Source: DATLSM01 sp963722965
GTDB taxonomy: Bacteria > Actinomycetota > Thermoleophilia > Solirubrobacterales > 70-9
NCBI GenBank assembly: GCA_963722965.1
Contig: CAVROX010000007.1
Location: 1-64,000 of the forward strand
Length of the DNA stretch: 64,000 nucleotides
Direction of reading: 5' to 3'
Part shown: one piece after another, positions 19,283 through 29,638 of the stretch
Position numbering within the stretch: the first letter of the stretch is position 1
Layout of the letters: each line of letters begins with the position of its first letter
Notes under the pieces: model-generated
The model's database searches: none
What the model saw: only the letters and a program-made list of their open reading frames with translations
What the model was told of the DNA's origin: nothing
Made by a program: the position numbers and the translations under genes

Positions 19283-19442
19283 GTGACCATCGCGGCGCTC
19301 CAGACGGCAGCTGAGGCGTGGCCGGCCGTGGTCGGCGCCGGCCTGATTCCAATCGTCGGGTTGGTCGGCGTTGGCTACCTGATCATCCGCGCGGTGCGCG
19401 ACCACGACGAAGAGGAAGTCGATGAGCCGCCCCCGCCCCCGC

Positions 19443-19450
<8 letters not shown>
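19283..19450 (+). CDS. Small single-pass membrane protein
   Basis: A 55-residue protein with a GTG start. One membrane helix runs about 18-36 (VVGAGLIPIVGLVGVGYLI), then a cytoplasmic charged tail RAVRDHDEEEVDEPPPPP. It follows the P450 by 41 bases on the same strand and converges on the glutamine synthetase, overlapping its stop by a few bases. It could be a small membrane partner of the P450, but nothing beyond position supports that. An upstream TTG at 19253 would add ten residues. Confidence 0.5.
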
Positions 19451-21590
<2,140 letters not shown>

Positions 21591-21835
21591 CGCTTGGCTG
21601 GTCCTCACTTGGCGGCACGCCCGAAATTGGGGCGCTCTTGTTTTACCGGTCTAATTTCCCATAAGAAGAGCCAGAGCAGCCTAATGGCCGGGCGAGCTTT
21701 GCGACTTGTACGGCGGTACAACGTTCGCGCCGGACCCTTGTCCCGGGTGGCGGCCGGAGGATTACCGATAGCCTGCTGGTCTCCGCGGCCGTGGCGCCGC
21801 ATCGCCAAGCCAGAAACCTGGAGGACTCAGCCTTA

Positions 21836-23836
21836 ATGTTCGTTTCCAAGGCCGCCGTCGTCGGCGGCGGCACAATGGGAGGTGAGATCGCTCAGGCGAT
21901 CGCCGCCGCCGATATCCCCGTCGTTGTCAAAGACATCGACCGCAAGTTCGTCGATGCCGCGGTTGAGAAGGCGCGTTCTGTCACCGAGGGCCAGCTCGCT
22001 CGACTGGTCAAGAAGGAGAAACTGACGCAGGAGCAGGCCGACGCCCGCCTAGCCGAGGTGATGGGCTTGATCACCGCGACCACAACCTATGAGGAGTTCG
22101 GCGATGTCGACTTCGTCGTCGAGGCGGTGCCGGAGCGGATGGAGATCAAGCAGGCCGTCTTCGCTGAGCTCGACGCGGCTACCCCCGGACAGGCGATCCT
22201 TGCCTCCAACACCTCCTCGCTCTCAATCACCGAGATGGGGGAAGGGACGCTGCGTCCCGAGAAGGTGGTCGGCTTCCATTTCTTTTACCCGGCCTCGGTG
22301 ATGCCGCTCGTCGAGGTGATCGTTGGCGAGGACACCGCGCCCGAGACCGCCACCGCCGCCTACAACTTCGCCCAGGCGATCAAGAAGCAGCCGATCGTCT
22401 GCGGTGAGGTCCCGGGCTTCGTCGTCAACAGGATCCTGATGGCGACGATCGGCGAGATCTGGCGCGCCCAGGAGGAGCAGGGACTCTCCCTGAAGGCGAT
22501 CGACGAGGCGATCGCCGCTGCCCAGGTGGCGCCAATGGGGCCGTTCTTCCTCACTGACCTGCTCGGTCTTGACACCGTCCTACACGTCGCCGAGCACCTC
22601 AGCAAATCCTACGGGGAGACCTTCTACGTCCACCAGGGCCTGAAGCGGCTCGTCGCCGAGGGTAAGCTCGGCGCGAAGAGCGGCGGCGAAGGGTTCTTCG
22701 CCGACGGCGAGCAGACGATCCCCGGTGAGGCCGCTCCCGACGCAGCGGAGCTGGTGGCGCTGTTCACCAGCCGGGCGCTGATCGAGGCTTGCAAGCTGGT
22801 CGAGGAGGGGGTCTGTTCGCTCCGCGACATCGACGTGGGGATGATGGCGGGCGCCGGGTTAGATCCCCGCCGCGGTTTGCTGCCGCCGTTCTGGAAAGCT
22901 GACGTCGAAGGGCTCGACAAGGTTCTGGAGCGCATCGAGCAGCTCGAGGCGAAGTTCGGTGAGCGCTTCAGGGCCCCGGTCCTCCTCAGGCGCCTGGTAG
23001 CCCAAGGCAGGCTCGGGATGACCTCCGGCCAAGGCTTTTACCCCTACCCGCGGCCCGACGAGGGCGATCAGCCCGAGACAGTGAAGTTGGAGTCCCGCGG
23101 CAGCTTCGCTGTTGCATGGCTCGCCAACCCGCCGATGAATGCCGTCTCACCGGGTGTGATCCACGATCTGAAGACGGTCTGGGAGAAGATCAAGGGTTCC
23201 GGTGAGGTCGGCGCGATGGTGATTGCCTCCTCGGTCCCGGTGGTCTTCTCAGCCGGTGCCGACATCAAGGCTTTCACCGAGATGGACGAGTCGACGGGCA
23301 GGGAGCTGGTCGACACGGCCCATGCCCTGTTGCGCGACTTCGGCCAGGCGCGGGTGGCTACGATCGCGGCCGTCAACGCGCTCGCGTTCGGCGGCGGTTG
23401 TGAGCTGGCGATGGCCTGTGATGTGCGGATTGCCGCCGAGTCGGCGGTCTTCGGCCAGCCGGAGGTCAAGCTGGGGATCATCCCCGGCTTCGGCGGCACC
23501 CAACGATTGCCGCGCCTCGTCGGTCCCAGCAAGGCGCTGGAGATGAACCTGATCGGCGATGCGATCCCCTCCGACGAGGCGCTCGATTTCGGCCTCGTCA
23601 ACCGCGTCGTTCCCGACCAAGAGCTGTTCGAGACGGCTCTAATGTGGGGCCGCAAGCTGGCTTCCCAAGCGCCGATCGCGGTTGAGCAGATCAAGTGCGT
23701 CTCCGACAACGGCGACCTCGAGGAGGGAATCGAGGCCGAGAAGCGGGGCTTCGCCACCGCTTTTGGCAGCGAGGATGCAAGGGAGGGGATCGCCGCCTTT
23801 CTCGGCAAGCGCACCCCGAGGTGGAGCGGAAAATAG
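21836..23836 (+). CDS. Fused 3-hydroxyacyl-CoA dehydrogenase / enoyl-CoA hydratase
   Basis: A 666-residue bifunctional beta-oxidation enzyme: hydration of enoyl-CoA and NAD-dependent oxidation of the 3-hydroxyacyl-CoA. Domain order is dehydrogenase first (Rossmann VVGGGTMGGEIAQAIA at 8-23; HFFYPASVMPLVEVI; two C-terminal helical domains up to about 405), then crotonase (about 420-655). This is the reverse of FadB/FadJ. Both crotonase catalytic Glu are present, Glu523 in GGGCEL and Glu543 in GQPEVKLG, with the 20-residue spacing of the rat enzyme. The start ATG has a GGAGGA site. It is divergent from glnN by 245 bases. Confidence 0.93.
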   Translation: MFVSKAAVVGGGTMGGEIAQAIAAADIPVVVKDIDRKFVDAAVEKARSVTEGQLARLVKKEKLTQEQADARLAEVMGLITATTTYEEFGDVDFVVEAVPERMEIKQAVFAELDAATPGQAILASNTSSLSITEMGEGTLRPEKVVGFHFFYPASVMPLVEVIVGEDTAPETATAAYNFAQAIKKQPIVCGEVPGFVVNRILMATIGEIWRAQEEQGLSLKAIDEAIAAAQVAPMGPFFLTDLLGLDTVLHVAEHLSKSYGETFYVHQGLKRLVAEGKLGAKSGGEGFFADGEQTIPGEAAPDAAELVALFTSRALIEACKLVEEGVCSLRDIDVGMMAGAGLDPRRGLLPPFWKADVEGLDKVLERIEQLEAKFGERFRAPVLLRRLVAQGRLGMTSGQGFYPYPRPDEGDQPETVKLESRGSFAVAWLANPPMNAVSPGVIHDLKTVWEKIKGSGEVGAMVIASSVPVVFSAGADIKAFTEMDESTGRELVDTAHALLRDFGQARVATIAAVNALAFGGGCELAMACDVRIAAESAVFGQPEVKLGIIPGFGGTQRLPRLVGPSKALEMNLIGDAIPSDEALDFGLVNRVVPDQELFETALMWGRKLASQAPIAVEQIKCVSDNGDLEEGIEAEKRGFATAFGSEDAREGIAAFLGKRTPRWSGK

Positions 23837-23872
23837 GACGGTGAGGCGACGGGATCGCGGGGTTTGACGCTG

Positions 23873-24187
23873 CTAGTTGATTCCGTAGCGTCGGCAGCTT
23901 TCCTCGATCGCAATCGACCCCGGGTCTTCACGCCTCGCATGGGCGGCACAAAGGCTCTTCGCCTGGGCTCCACAGGCTTCGACTGATACCCCTCCCATGA
24001 TGCCCGGGACGATTGCCGAGACGCAGCCCCGTGACAGTGGCGGTCTGGAATTTCCCGCCGTCACCACTATCAGCACGATCATCGCGACGGCGATGGTCGT
24101 GACCGCAGCTATCGCCACATTGCGCTCGCGTGCCGTGAGCCCTCGCAATGGCGTGTTGACGCGCTCCCAGTGGCCCTCCATCGGCAT
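23873..24187 (-). CDS. Small membrane protein with Cys-rich outer part
   Basis: A 104-residue protein with an N-terminal cytoplasmic part (MPMEGHWERVNTPLRGLTAR), one membrane helix at about 25-43 (IAAVTTIAVAMIVLIVV), and an exported region with four Cys (positions 55, 72, 80, 98) that could form two disulfides. The start is set at 24187; the frame continues further upstream but without coding character. Similar short proteins occur in Solirubrobacterales by my impression; no function is known. It converges on the beta-oxidation fusion gene. Confidence 0.65.
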   Translation of the reverse strand: MPMEGHWERVNTPLRGLTARERNVAIAAVTTIAVAMIVLIVVTAGNSRPPLSRGCVSAIVPGIMGGVSVEACGAQAKSLCAAHARREDPGSIAIEESCRRYGIN

Positions 24188-24388
24188 GGCGGCGCAGGTT
24201 AGCGAGTCACGCAGGCCTGGATGCTGTCTCTGACAATTGGGCGAATAGGTCGCGCCGATCTTTAGACGCTTGTACGTAGTGGGCGCCGTCGGGCTCCGGC
24301 AGGGTTGGAGCAGTCTCGCCGGCCGAGTCCGGTGGGGGTTTTCTATGCGTTCGGCGGTGCCCTCCATCAGAAAGGAAGCAGTGGATCG

Positions 24389-25768
24389 ATGAATTGGCTT
24401 GACACAGGAGACAACTCCTGGCAGATGACTGCGGCGACCCTGGTCGGCCTGATGAGCGTCCCGGGCCTCGTCGTTCTGTACGGCGGCGTGATGCAGAAGC
24501 GCTGGTCGGTGAACAGCATGATGCTGACCTTCATCGCGTTCGCGCTCGTGCTCGTCGTCTGGGTGCTGTGGGCCTTCAAGATGGGCTTCGGGAGCACCGA
24601 TGCACATCTTCGGTGCAAGTGGCAAGGCTTCTTCGGGAACTTCATGGGGAAAGCCGGGCTCGATTCTGAGTAGCCAGGGACTGCTAGGCAAGGGAACATC
24701 CCGCTGCTGGGTGAAGCCGGAGAACTGCACTTCCCGCACCTCGACGCTCGTCTACTTCCAGTTCGTGTTCGCGGCGATCACGCCGATCCTGATCCTCGGG
24801 TCGGTGCTCGGCCGGATCAACTTCAAGGCATGGATCCCGTTCGTGTTGATCTGGGCGAGCTGTCGTCTACACCGGTCAACGCGTTCCTGCTCTGGGGCGG
24901 CGGCTACTTTGCCCAGCACGGGCGCTGTCGACTTCTCCGGCGGCTACGTGATCCATCTCGCCGCCGGCGTGTCGGGCTTCGTCGCCGCTGGGTGATCGGA
25001 CCGCGCCTGCAGCGCGACCGCGAGATCGACGCGCCGAACAACCTGGCGATGGTCGCGGTCGGGGCCGGTCTGCTCTGGCTCGGCTGGAACGGCTTCAACG
25101 GCGGCGACCCGTACCACGTCAGCCCGGACGCCTCGGCGGCGGTGCTCAACACGAACCTCTGCACCGCGGTCGCGTTCCTGGCCTGGGTCGGCTGGGACTA
25201 CGCGACCAGGGCGCAAGCCGTCGCTGATCGGCAGCGTCAACGGCATGATCGTCGGCCTGGTCGCGATCACGCCCGCGGCCGGCTACGTGAACGGCTGGGG
25301 CGCGATCGCGATCGGCGTGATCGCCTCGACGGTCGTCTACTTCGCGCTCAACTACCTGAGCCGCGTGCGGCCGTTCCGGAACGTCGACGACACGCTCGGC
25401 GTCGTCTACACCCACGGGTTCGCCGGCCTCGCCGGCGGCCTGCTGGTGGGAATATTCGCCAACAAGGCAATGGACAGCGGACTCGATCCTCAACGGCCTG
25501 GTCGTCTGGCGGTGGCTTGCACCTGCTCAAGTGGCAGCTGTTCGCGGGGCTCTGGGTGATCGTCTTCTGCGCGATCGCCACTTCATCCTGCTCAAGCTGG
25601 TGGGCCTGTTCGTACCGCTGCGGATGACGCGACGAGGACATGGAGATCGGCGACGTCGCCGTCCACGGGCACGAGGTGTACCCGTCCGACGTTCCGTCGC
25701 TCGGGTACCCCGACGGCGTCCCGGCGGCGGCTCCAACCCCGCCTGCTCCGGCGGGAGGCACCGCGTAG
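24389..25768 (+). pseudogene. amt: Ammonium transporter Amt, disrupted by many indels
   Basis: The start is clean: MNWLDTGDNSWQMTAATLVG, then GLVVLYGGVMQKRWSVNSMM. The rest appears in pieces of all three frames: GKPGSILSSQ, QGNIPLLGEAGELHFPH, STLVYFQFVFAAITP, SGGYVIHLAAGVSGFVAA, NNLAMVAVGAGLLWLGWNGF, ITPAAGYVNGWGAIAIG, VVYTHGFAGLAGGLLVGIFA, and a C-terminus with EVYPSDVPSLGYPDGVP. Together these are a complete eleven-helix Amt channel of about 450 residues, including the conserved GWNGFN and THG(F)AG segments. At least six to eight indels are needed to join them, so no working protein can be made as read. No glnK follows. It would import ammonium for glnN nearby. Confidence 0.88.
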
Positions 25769-25805
25769 GACGAGAGGCGGGGCCAGCCAACGCGCCCCGC
25801 TGCCG

Positions 25806-26798
25806 CTAGATACCGCAGGAACCGCCCTCGCCACTTTCCCGGGGGCGGTTCCGTTGCGGGTGCCGACTCGGTGTTTGGGGCGATGGGGCCACCAGGGCCT
25901 GGGCCCGGGAGATCTCCCGCGTCACGTCGAGCATCGTCGCCACAGCGGGGGTTACCGCGGCGGCGCGGGGAGTGGCTGCGAGCACCTTCCGTACCGGGCT
26001 TAGCGGGTGTAGAGGCCGGACCCGGATGTCCGGGCGAACCGTGGATAGCGCCAATTGGGGGATCAGAGCCACTCCCACCCCGGCGGCGACCAGACCCTGC
26101 ACGGTCTGATAGTCGTCGCTTTCGAAGGACACTCTGGGCTCAAACCCCGCCGCGTGGCAGGAGCGGACCACGTGTTTGGCGCAGGGGCTGGGGGCCGAGG
26201 TCTGGATCCAGGACTCTTCGCGCAGATCCTCGAGCCGCAGCTGCTCGCGGGCCGCCAGCGGGTGGTCGGGGCGAAGGGCGAGGTGCAGCGGGTCGTCGAG
26301 AAGCTCGAATCGCCGGATGCCGGCGCCGAGCTTCTCGCCGACACCTTCGAACTCATAGAGCAGGACGAAGTCGAACTCGCCGGCCCGTAGCCGGGGTGCG
26401 ATCTCCTCCGGCTCACCCTCGGCCAGGGTCACCTCGACTCCAGGGTGGGAGGCAAGGAATCCGGCGATCGCGTGGGGCATTAGCGTCGCCCCTGCGGTCG
26501 GGAAGGATGCCGTCCGCAGACGTCCACCCCGGCCGGCGGCGATCGCCGCGATCTCCGCCTCGGCCGTCTCCATCTGCGCCAGGATCCCGCTGACGTGGCC
26601 GGTCAGGGCGGCACCGGCGGCGGTCGGTCGCACCCCCCCGCGGGTGCGCTCGATCAATGGCGCCCCGACCTCCCCCTCCAAGGTGGAGATCGCCTGTGAG
26701 ACCGCGGATTGGGAGTAGGAGAGAGCGTCAGCGGCCGCCGAGAAGGAGCCTCGCGCGACCACCTCACGGAAGACCTTCAGACGGTTTGCATTTAACAT
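25806..26798 (-). CDS. LysR-family transcriptional regulator
   Basis: A 330-residue LysR-type regulator. The winged HTH is at residues 3-60 (NRLKVFREVVARGSFSAAAD ... SQSAVSQAISTLE), followed by the linker helix and a two-lobed effector domain of the PBP2 type (about 90-300). ATG 26798 is chosen because it puts the HTH at the very N-terminus as in the family; an earlier ATG at 26819 adds seven residues. It is divergent from a universal-stress gene, with an AT-rich 93-base gap, the usual setting for LysR control of the neighbour. The tail beyond 305 is Pro/Arg-rich. Confidence 0.93.
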   Translation of the reverse strand: MLNANRLKVFREVVARGSFSAAADALSYSQSAVSQAISTLEGEVGAPLIERTRGGVRPTAAGAALTGHVSGILAQMETAEAEIAAIAAGRGGRLRTASFPTAGATLMPHAIAGFLASHPGVEVTLAEGEPEEIAPRLRAGEFDFVLLYEFEGVGEKLGAGIRRFELLDDPLHLALRPDHPLAAREQLRLEDLREESWIQTSAPSPCAKHVVRSCHAAGFEPRVSFESDDYQTVQGLVAAGVGVALIPQLALSTVRPDIRVRPLHPLSPVRKVLAATPRAAAVTPAVATMLDVTREISRAQALVAPSPQTPSRHPQRNRPRESGEGGSCGI

Positions 26799-26891
26799 AA
26801 GCGAAACTGATTCTAACAATAGGTATTAACAGTTGTACTAATGGATCGCCGGTGCCAAGATCGCCTGAGCAACCACTTCTGAGGAGGCACC
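26799..26891. promoter_or_regulatory. AT-rich divergent promoter region, lysR / usp
   Basis: The stretch from about 26800 to 26845 (GATTCTAACAATAGGTATTAACAGTTGTACT) is much richer in A+T than its surroundings. It contains ACAA and TTGT half-sites 13 bases apart, a weak dyad that could serve as a LysR site. A clear GAGGAGG ribosome-binding site lies before the usp ATG. The exact promoter hexamers are not distinguishable. Confidence 0.5.
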
Positions 26892-27569
26892 ATGGCCCTG
26901 AAGATCATCGTTTCCTATGACGACACTGACAACGACCGAGACGCTCTGGCCCTAGGCCGTCTGCTTGCCTACTCGGGCGCTGAGCTTTCGCTTGCCTACG
27001 TCCGCCACTCCCTAAGCGGTGCGCTCGAGGAGGAGGAGGCGGAGGAGATGCTCGCCCGTGGCGCCGCTTCTGTCGGGGCTCCCGACATGCCCCGCCACGT
27101 TGTGGTTAACCCCGGGACCAGCGTCGGACTGGCCGAGCTCGCTGAACGCGAAAACGCCGACGTCATCGTCTTCGGTTCTGAGTACCGCACCGCACCCGGC
27201 ACGGTCAAACCCGGGATTCCGGCTCACAAACTGCTGCTCGGGGGACCTGCGGCGATCGCGGTCGCTCCCGTCGGGCTGCACTCCACCCCGTCGATCAGCG
27301 TCAATACGATCGGGATCATCGACGAAGGGGACGTCAGCGCTAGGGAGACGGCGAGCAGCCTCGCCGCCGCGCTGGGTGCGAGTGTCGCCGAGCATGGCAG
27401 CGGCCCAGTCGATCTGCTTGTGGTCGGCTCCCGCCCCGAGTCCCCGCAGGGGAAGGTCACGCTCAGCGCCGCCAGCGACTATGTGGTCGAGACCGCGAGC
27501 TGCCCGGTGCTGGTCACCCGGCGCGGGGCTGCGATCAACTTTGCGCTGGCCCAGACCCCGGCTGCCTGA
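26892..27569 (+). CDS. Universal stress protein (UspA-like)
   Basis: A 225-residue protein with a full Usp domain (1-145) and a shortened second half (150-215). The first half begins KIIVSYDDTDNDRDALALG and has the Gly-rich nucleotide loop near VFGSEYRTAPGTVKPG, a form of the G-x2-G-x9-G(S/T) ATP motif. The second half keeps the end strand and DLLVVGSRPESPQGKVTLS, again with the Usp Gly pattern, so this looks like a tandem Usp with a reduced second unit. ATG has a GAGGAGG site. It is divergent from lysR and overlaps the convergent gene at its 3' end by 35 bases. Confidence 0.88.
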   Translation: MALKIIVSYDDTDNDRDALALGRLLAYSGAELSLAYVRHSLSGALEEEEAEEMLARGAASVGAPDMPRHVVVNPGTSVGLAELAERENADVIVFGSEYRTAPGTVKPGIPAHKLLLGGPAAIAVAPVGLHSTPSISVNTIGIIDEGDVSARETASSLAAALGASVAEHGSGPVDLLVVGSRPESPQGKVTLSAASDYVVETASCPVLVTRRGAAINFALAQTPAA

Positions 27570-28002
27570 CGACGAGGATCACGGCCGCGACCGCGGGGTC
27601 GCGGCCGTCGATCCGCTCCAGCGCGGCAGGCCAGCCAAGCGGCTGCGGCTCGATGCCGGCGCTGAGGCTGGCTAGGGCGGCGTCAAGGCAATCGGCCTCG
27701 ATTACGGCGGCAACCGGCAGCGGAACGCTTTTGATCGCCACCCCGATCATCTGCTGTGTCACGTCCTCGGCGCCGCGCAGCGCGTTTGACCATCCCTGTC
27801 CGAAGGACAGGTCGGGGGGGTCCAGGGTTGGACCTTCGAGGACGGTCAGCTTGCTCTCCCGGGGCTCCCACTCCCGTTCGCCGAACACGAATGGCCGCCC
27901 GCCGACCCACGGCTCGAGAACCGTCCGGCGCAGCTCCACCTCGTCGAGGTTGAAAACCCGGGCGCGGTGTAGGGATGAGCTGACCTGGACGTGGAACGGC
28001 AT
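27535..28002 (-). CDS. Hypothetical protein
   Basis: A 155-residue soluble protein starting MPFHVQVSSSLHRARVFNLD. It has alternating hydrophobic segments (ESKLTVLEGPTL; IGVAIKSVPLPVAAVIEADC) suggesting an alpha/beta fold, and a conserved-looking FGQGWSNALRGAEDVT. No family is recognised. The 3' end overlaps the usp gene by 35 bases on the other strand. It is divergent from the HAD phosphatase with 25 bases between starts. An upstream in-frame ATG would add four residues. Confidence 0.6.
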   Translation of the reverse strand: MPFHVQVSSSLHRARVFNLDEVELRRTVLEPWVGGRPFVFGEREWEPRESKLTVLEGPTLDPPDLSFGQGWSNALRGAEDVTQQMIGVAIKSVPLPVAAVIEADCLDAALASLSAGIEPQPLGWPAALERIDGRDPAVAAVILVVRQPGSGPAQS

Positions 28003-28027
28003 CGCGCAAACCATATGCTCACACGTC

Positions 28028-28714
28028 ATGCAGGGGCTGCCAACCGACGCCGTCATCTTCGACAACGATGGCCTGCTGCTGGACACCGAGTCCGTATGGA
28101 CGAGGGCCGAGCGGGACCTGTTCGAGCGGCGGGGGGCCGACTTCGCCCCGGCCGACAAGCGCGAGCTCGTCGGCACCTCCGCCGAAGTAGCAGGAGCAAT
28201 CCTCGAACGCCGACTGGGGCAACCGGGCCGAGCTGCGGAACTGATCGAGGAGCTGAACGGGCTGGTCGTCGCCGAGCTTGAGCACGGGGTGGAGGCGATG
28301 GTGGGGGCGCGGGAGCTGCTGCACTCGCTGAGAACGCGAGGGACACCGATCGGTCTCGTATCCAATTCGCCGCTGCGCTTCATCCGCCGGTCCCTGGAGA
28401 TCGTCGGCTTCGAGGACCACTTCGACGCGGTGGTCAGCGCGCACGAAGTGGCGGCGCCCAAGCCCGCGGCCGACGCTTACCTGGAGGCCTGTCGCCGACT
28501 CGGGGTGGGGGCGGGGCCTTCGGTCGTCGCGCTGGAGGATTCGCCGACCGGGGTCGCCGCGGCACGAGCTGCCGGTCTGACTGTGATCGGGGTGCCCTCG
28601 ATCGAGGGAATCGCCCTCGAGGAAGCCCACCACCTGGCGGGGTCTTTGCTCGACGATGTGATCGCTCGCCGACTCTCCCTCGAGCTCAAATCTAGACCTC
28701 AAGTTGAGACTTAG
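28028..28714 (+). CDS. HAD-superfamily phosphatase (beta-phosphoglucomutase-like)
   Basis: A 228-residue haloacid dehalogenase-type hydrolase. Motif I is FDNDGLLLDTE with nucleophile Asp12 and Asp14; the helical cap follows (25-95); motif II is VSNS; motif III Lys is in APKPAADAY; motif IV is ALEDSPTG. This is the subfamily of phosphoglycolate phosphatase, beta-phosphoglucomutase and sugar-phosphate phosphatases; the substrate is not predictable. The frame is open upstream but the ATG at 28028 starts exactly at the domain. The stop overlaps the convergent gene by 4 bases. Confidence 0.93.
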   Translation: MQGLPTDAVIFDNDGLLLDTESVWTRAERDLFERRGADFAPADKRELVGTSAEVAGAILERRLGQPGRAAELIEELNGLVVAELEHGVEAMVGARELLHSLRTRGTPIGLVSNSPLRFIRRSLEIVGFEDHFDAVVSAHEVAAPKPAADAYLEACRRLGVGAGPSVVALEDSPTGVAAARAAGLTVIGVPSIEGIALEEAHHLAGSLLDDVIARRLSLELKSRPQVET

Positions 28715-29595
28715 GGATTGGAACCGCGGAGGATGCGGCGTCGGCGGAGAACCCGCTCACAGAGCTCAAGCAGACCGCGAACGCTCCTCTCGGCATCGGG
28801 GTCGAGGTCCCCCCGCAGCGCCACCTGCGCCGCCTCACAGATCTCCCTGCGCCGCGCTGTCAGCGCTCTCATGTCCTCGTCGTGTCTGGGGTCTGTCACC
28901 GCCCCGGGCAGCTCGGCGAGCAGTGCCTCCAGTCCGATCCGCAGTTGCAGCGCCGCCTCCCGGCGGCGCCCCGCGTCGAGATCGGCGCGAGCGCGCAGCA
29001 ATAGCGTTTCGCAGGCGTCGATCTTCTCGCGTCCAAGAAGCACCGCCGCCACCCGCTCCTGCGGGCGCAGGGACTCCGAGCGCTGCCGCCTCCGCGAGGC
29101 CCGGTTCGTCCAGACGTCGACCTCCCGGGCGGCGAGGAAATTTCCGGCAGCAACTTCCTCGCCGCTGCCGTAACCGATCCGTACCGCGACGGCTCGCTCA
29201 GGACGCAATTCCTGGCCACTCGGGTCGGCGCTCGCTGTCATATGTGCGTGGAGGGCCCGGTTCAGGAGGTCGATGCCCTCGGCGATCAGCGCTTCAATCG
29301 AACCCTTCTCGACGGCTCGATCCAGCCACTCGGTTGCATCGCGCTCTTGCTCGAACGGTTCGAATGCCCGAACCGCCGTGGCGCGGGCCAGTGGTAGCTG
29401 GGCGAGGAGCCCGTCGGGGTCGGCCGGGCGTGGCCGTCGCCTGCGTCGCGGGGGCGGCGCTGGCGCTGCGAGCGTCTCGACAACCAGTACCCGCTCAAGG
29501 CTTCGATCGCCGTTGTCGCGGGCTAGGTAGCGACCGTCGGCGATCGCGAGCGTGCCGGGGAGGTCAAACTGCACGAATCCGAAGAGCCGGGCCAA
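28711..29595 (-). CDS. Conserved hypothetical protein
   Basis: A 294-residue protein with a beta-strand start (MARLFGFVQFDLPGTLAIAD), an Arg/Pro-rich linker at 50-60, and a long Arg/Glu-rich helical C-terminal half. No known motif or membrane segment is seen. The N-terminal 'FVQFDLPG ... GRYLAR' hints at a small nucleotide- or ligand-binding domain, but this is weak. It follows the peptidoglycan hydrolase on the same strand by 43 bases and may share its transcript. Composition and third-base GC are normal for the genome, so it is a real gene. Confidence 0.75.
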   Translation of the reverse strand: MARLFGFVQFDLPGTLAIADGRYLARDNGDRSLERVLVVETLAAPAPPPRRRRRPRPADPDGLLAQLPLARATAVRAFEPFEQERDATEWLDRAVEKGSIEALIAEGIDLLNRALHAHMTASADPSGQELRPERAVAVRIGYGSGEEVAAGNFLAAREVDVWTNRASRRRQRSESLRPQERVAAVLLGREKIDACETLLLRARADLDAGRRREAALQLRIGLEALLAELPGAVTDPRHDEDMRALTARRREICEAAQVALRGDLDPDAERSVRGLLELCERVLRRRRILRGSNP

Positions 29596-29638
29596 CGGGC
29601 GGATTATCTACGTTGACCCGAGTCTTGCTGTCGGCTGG

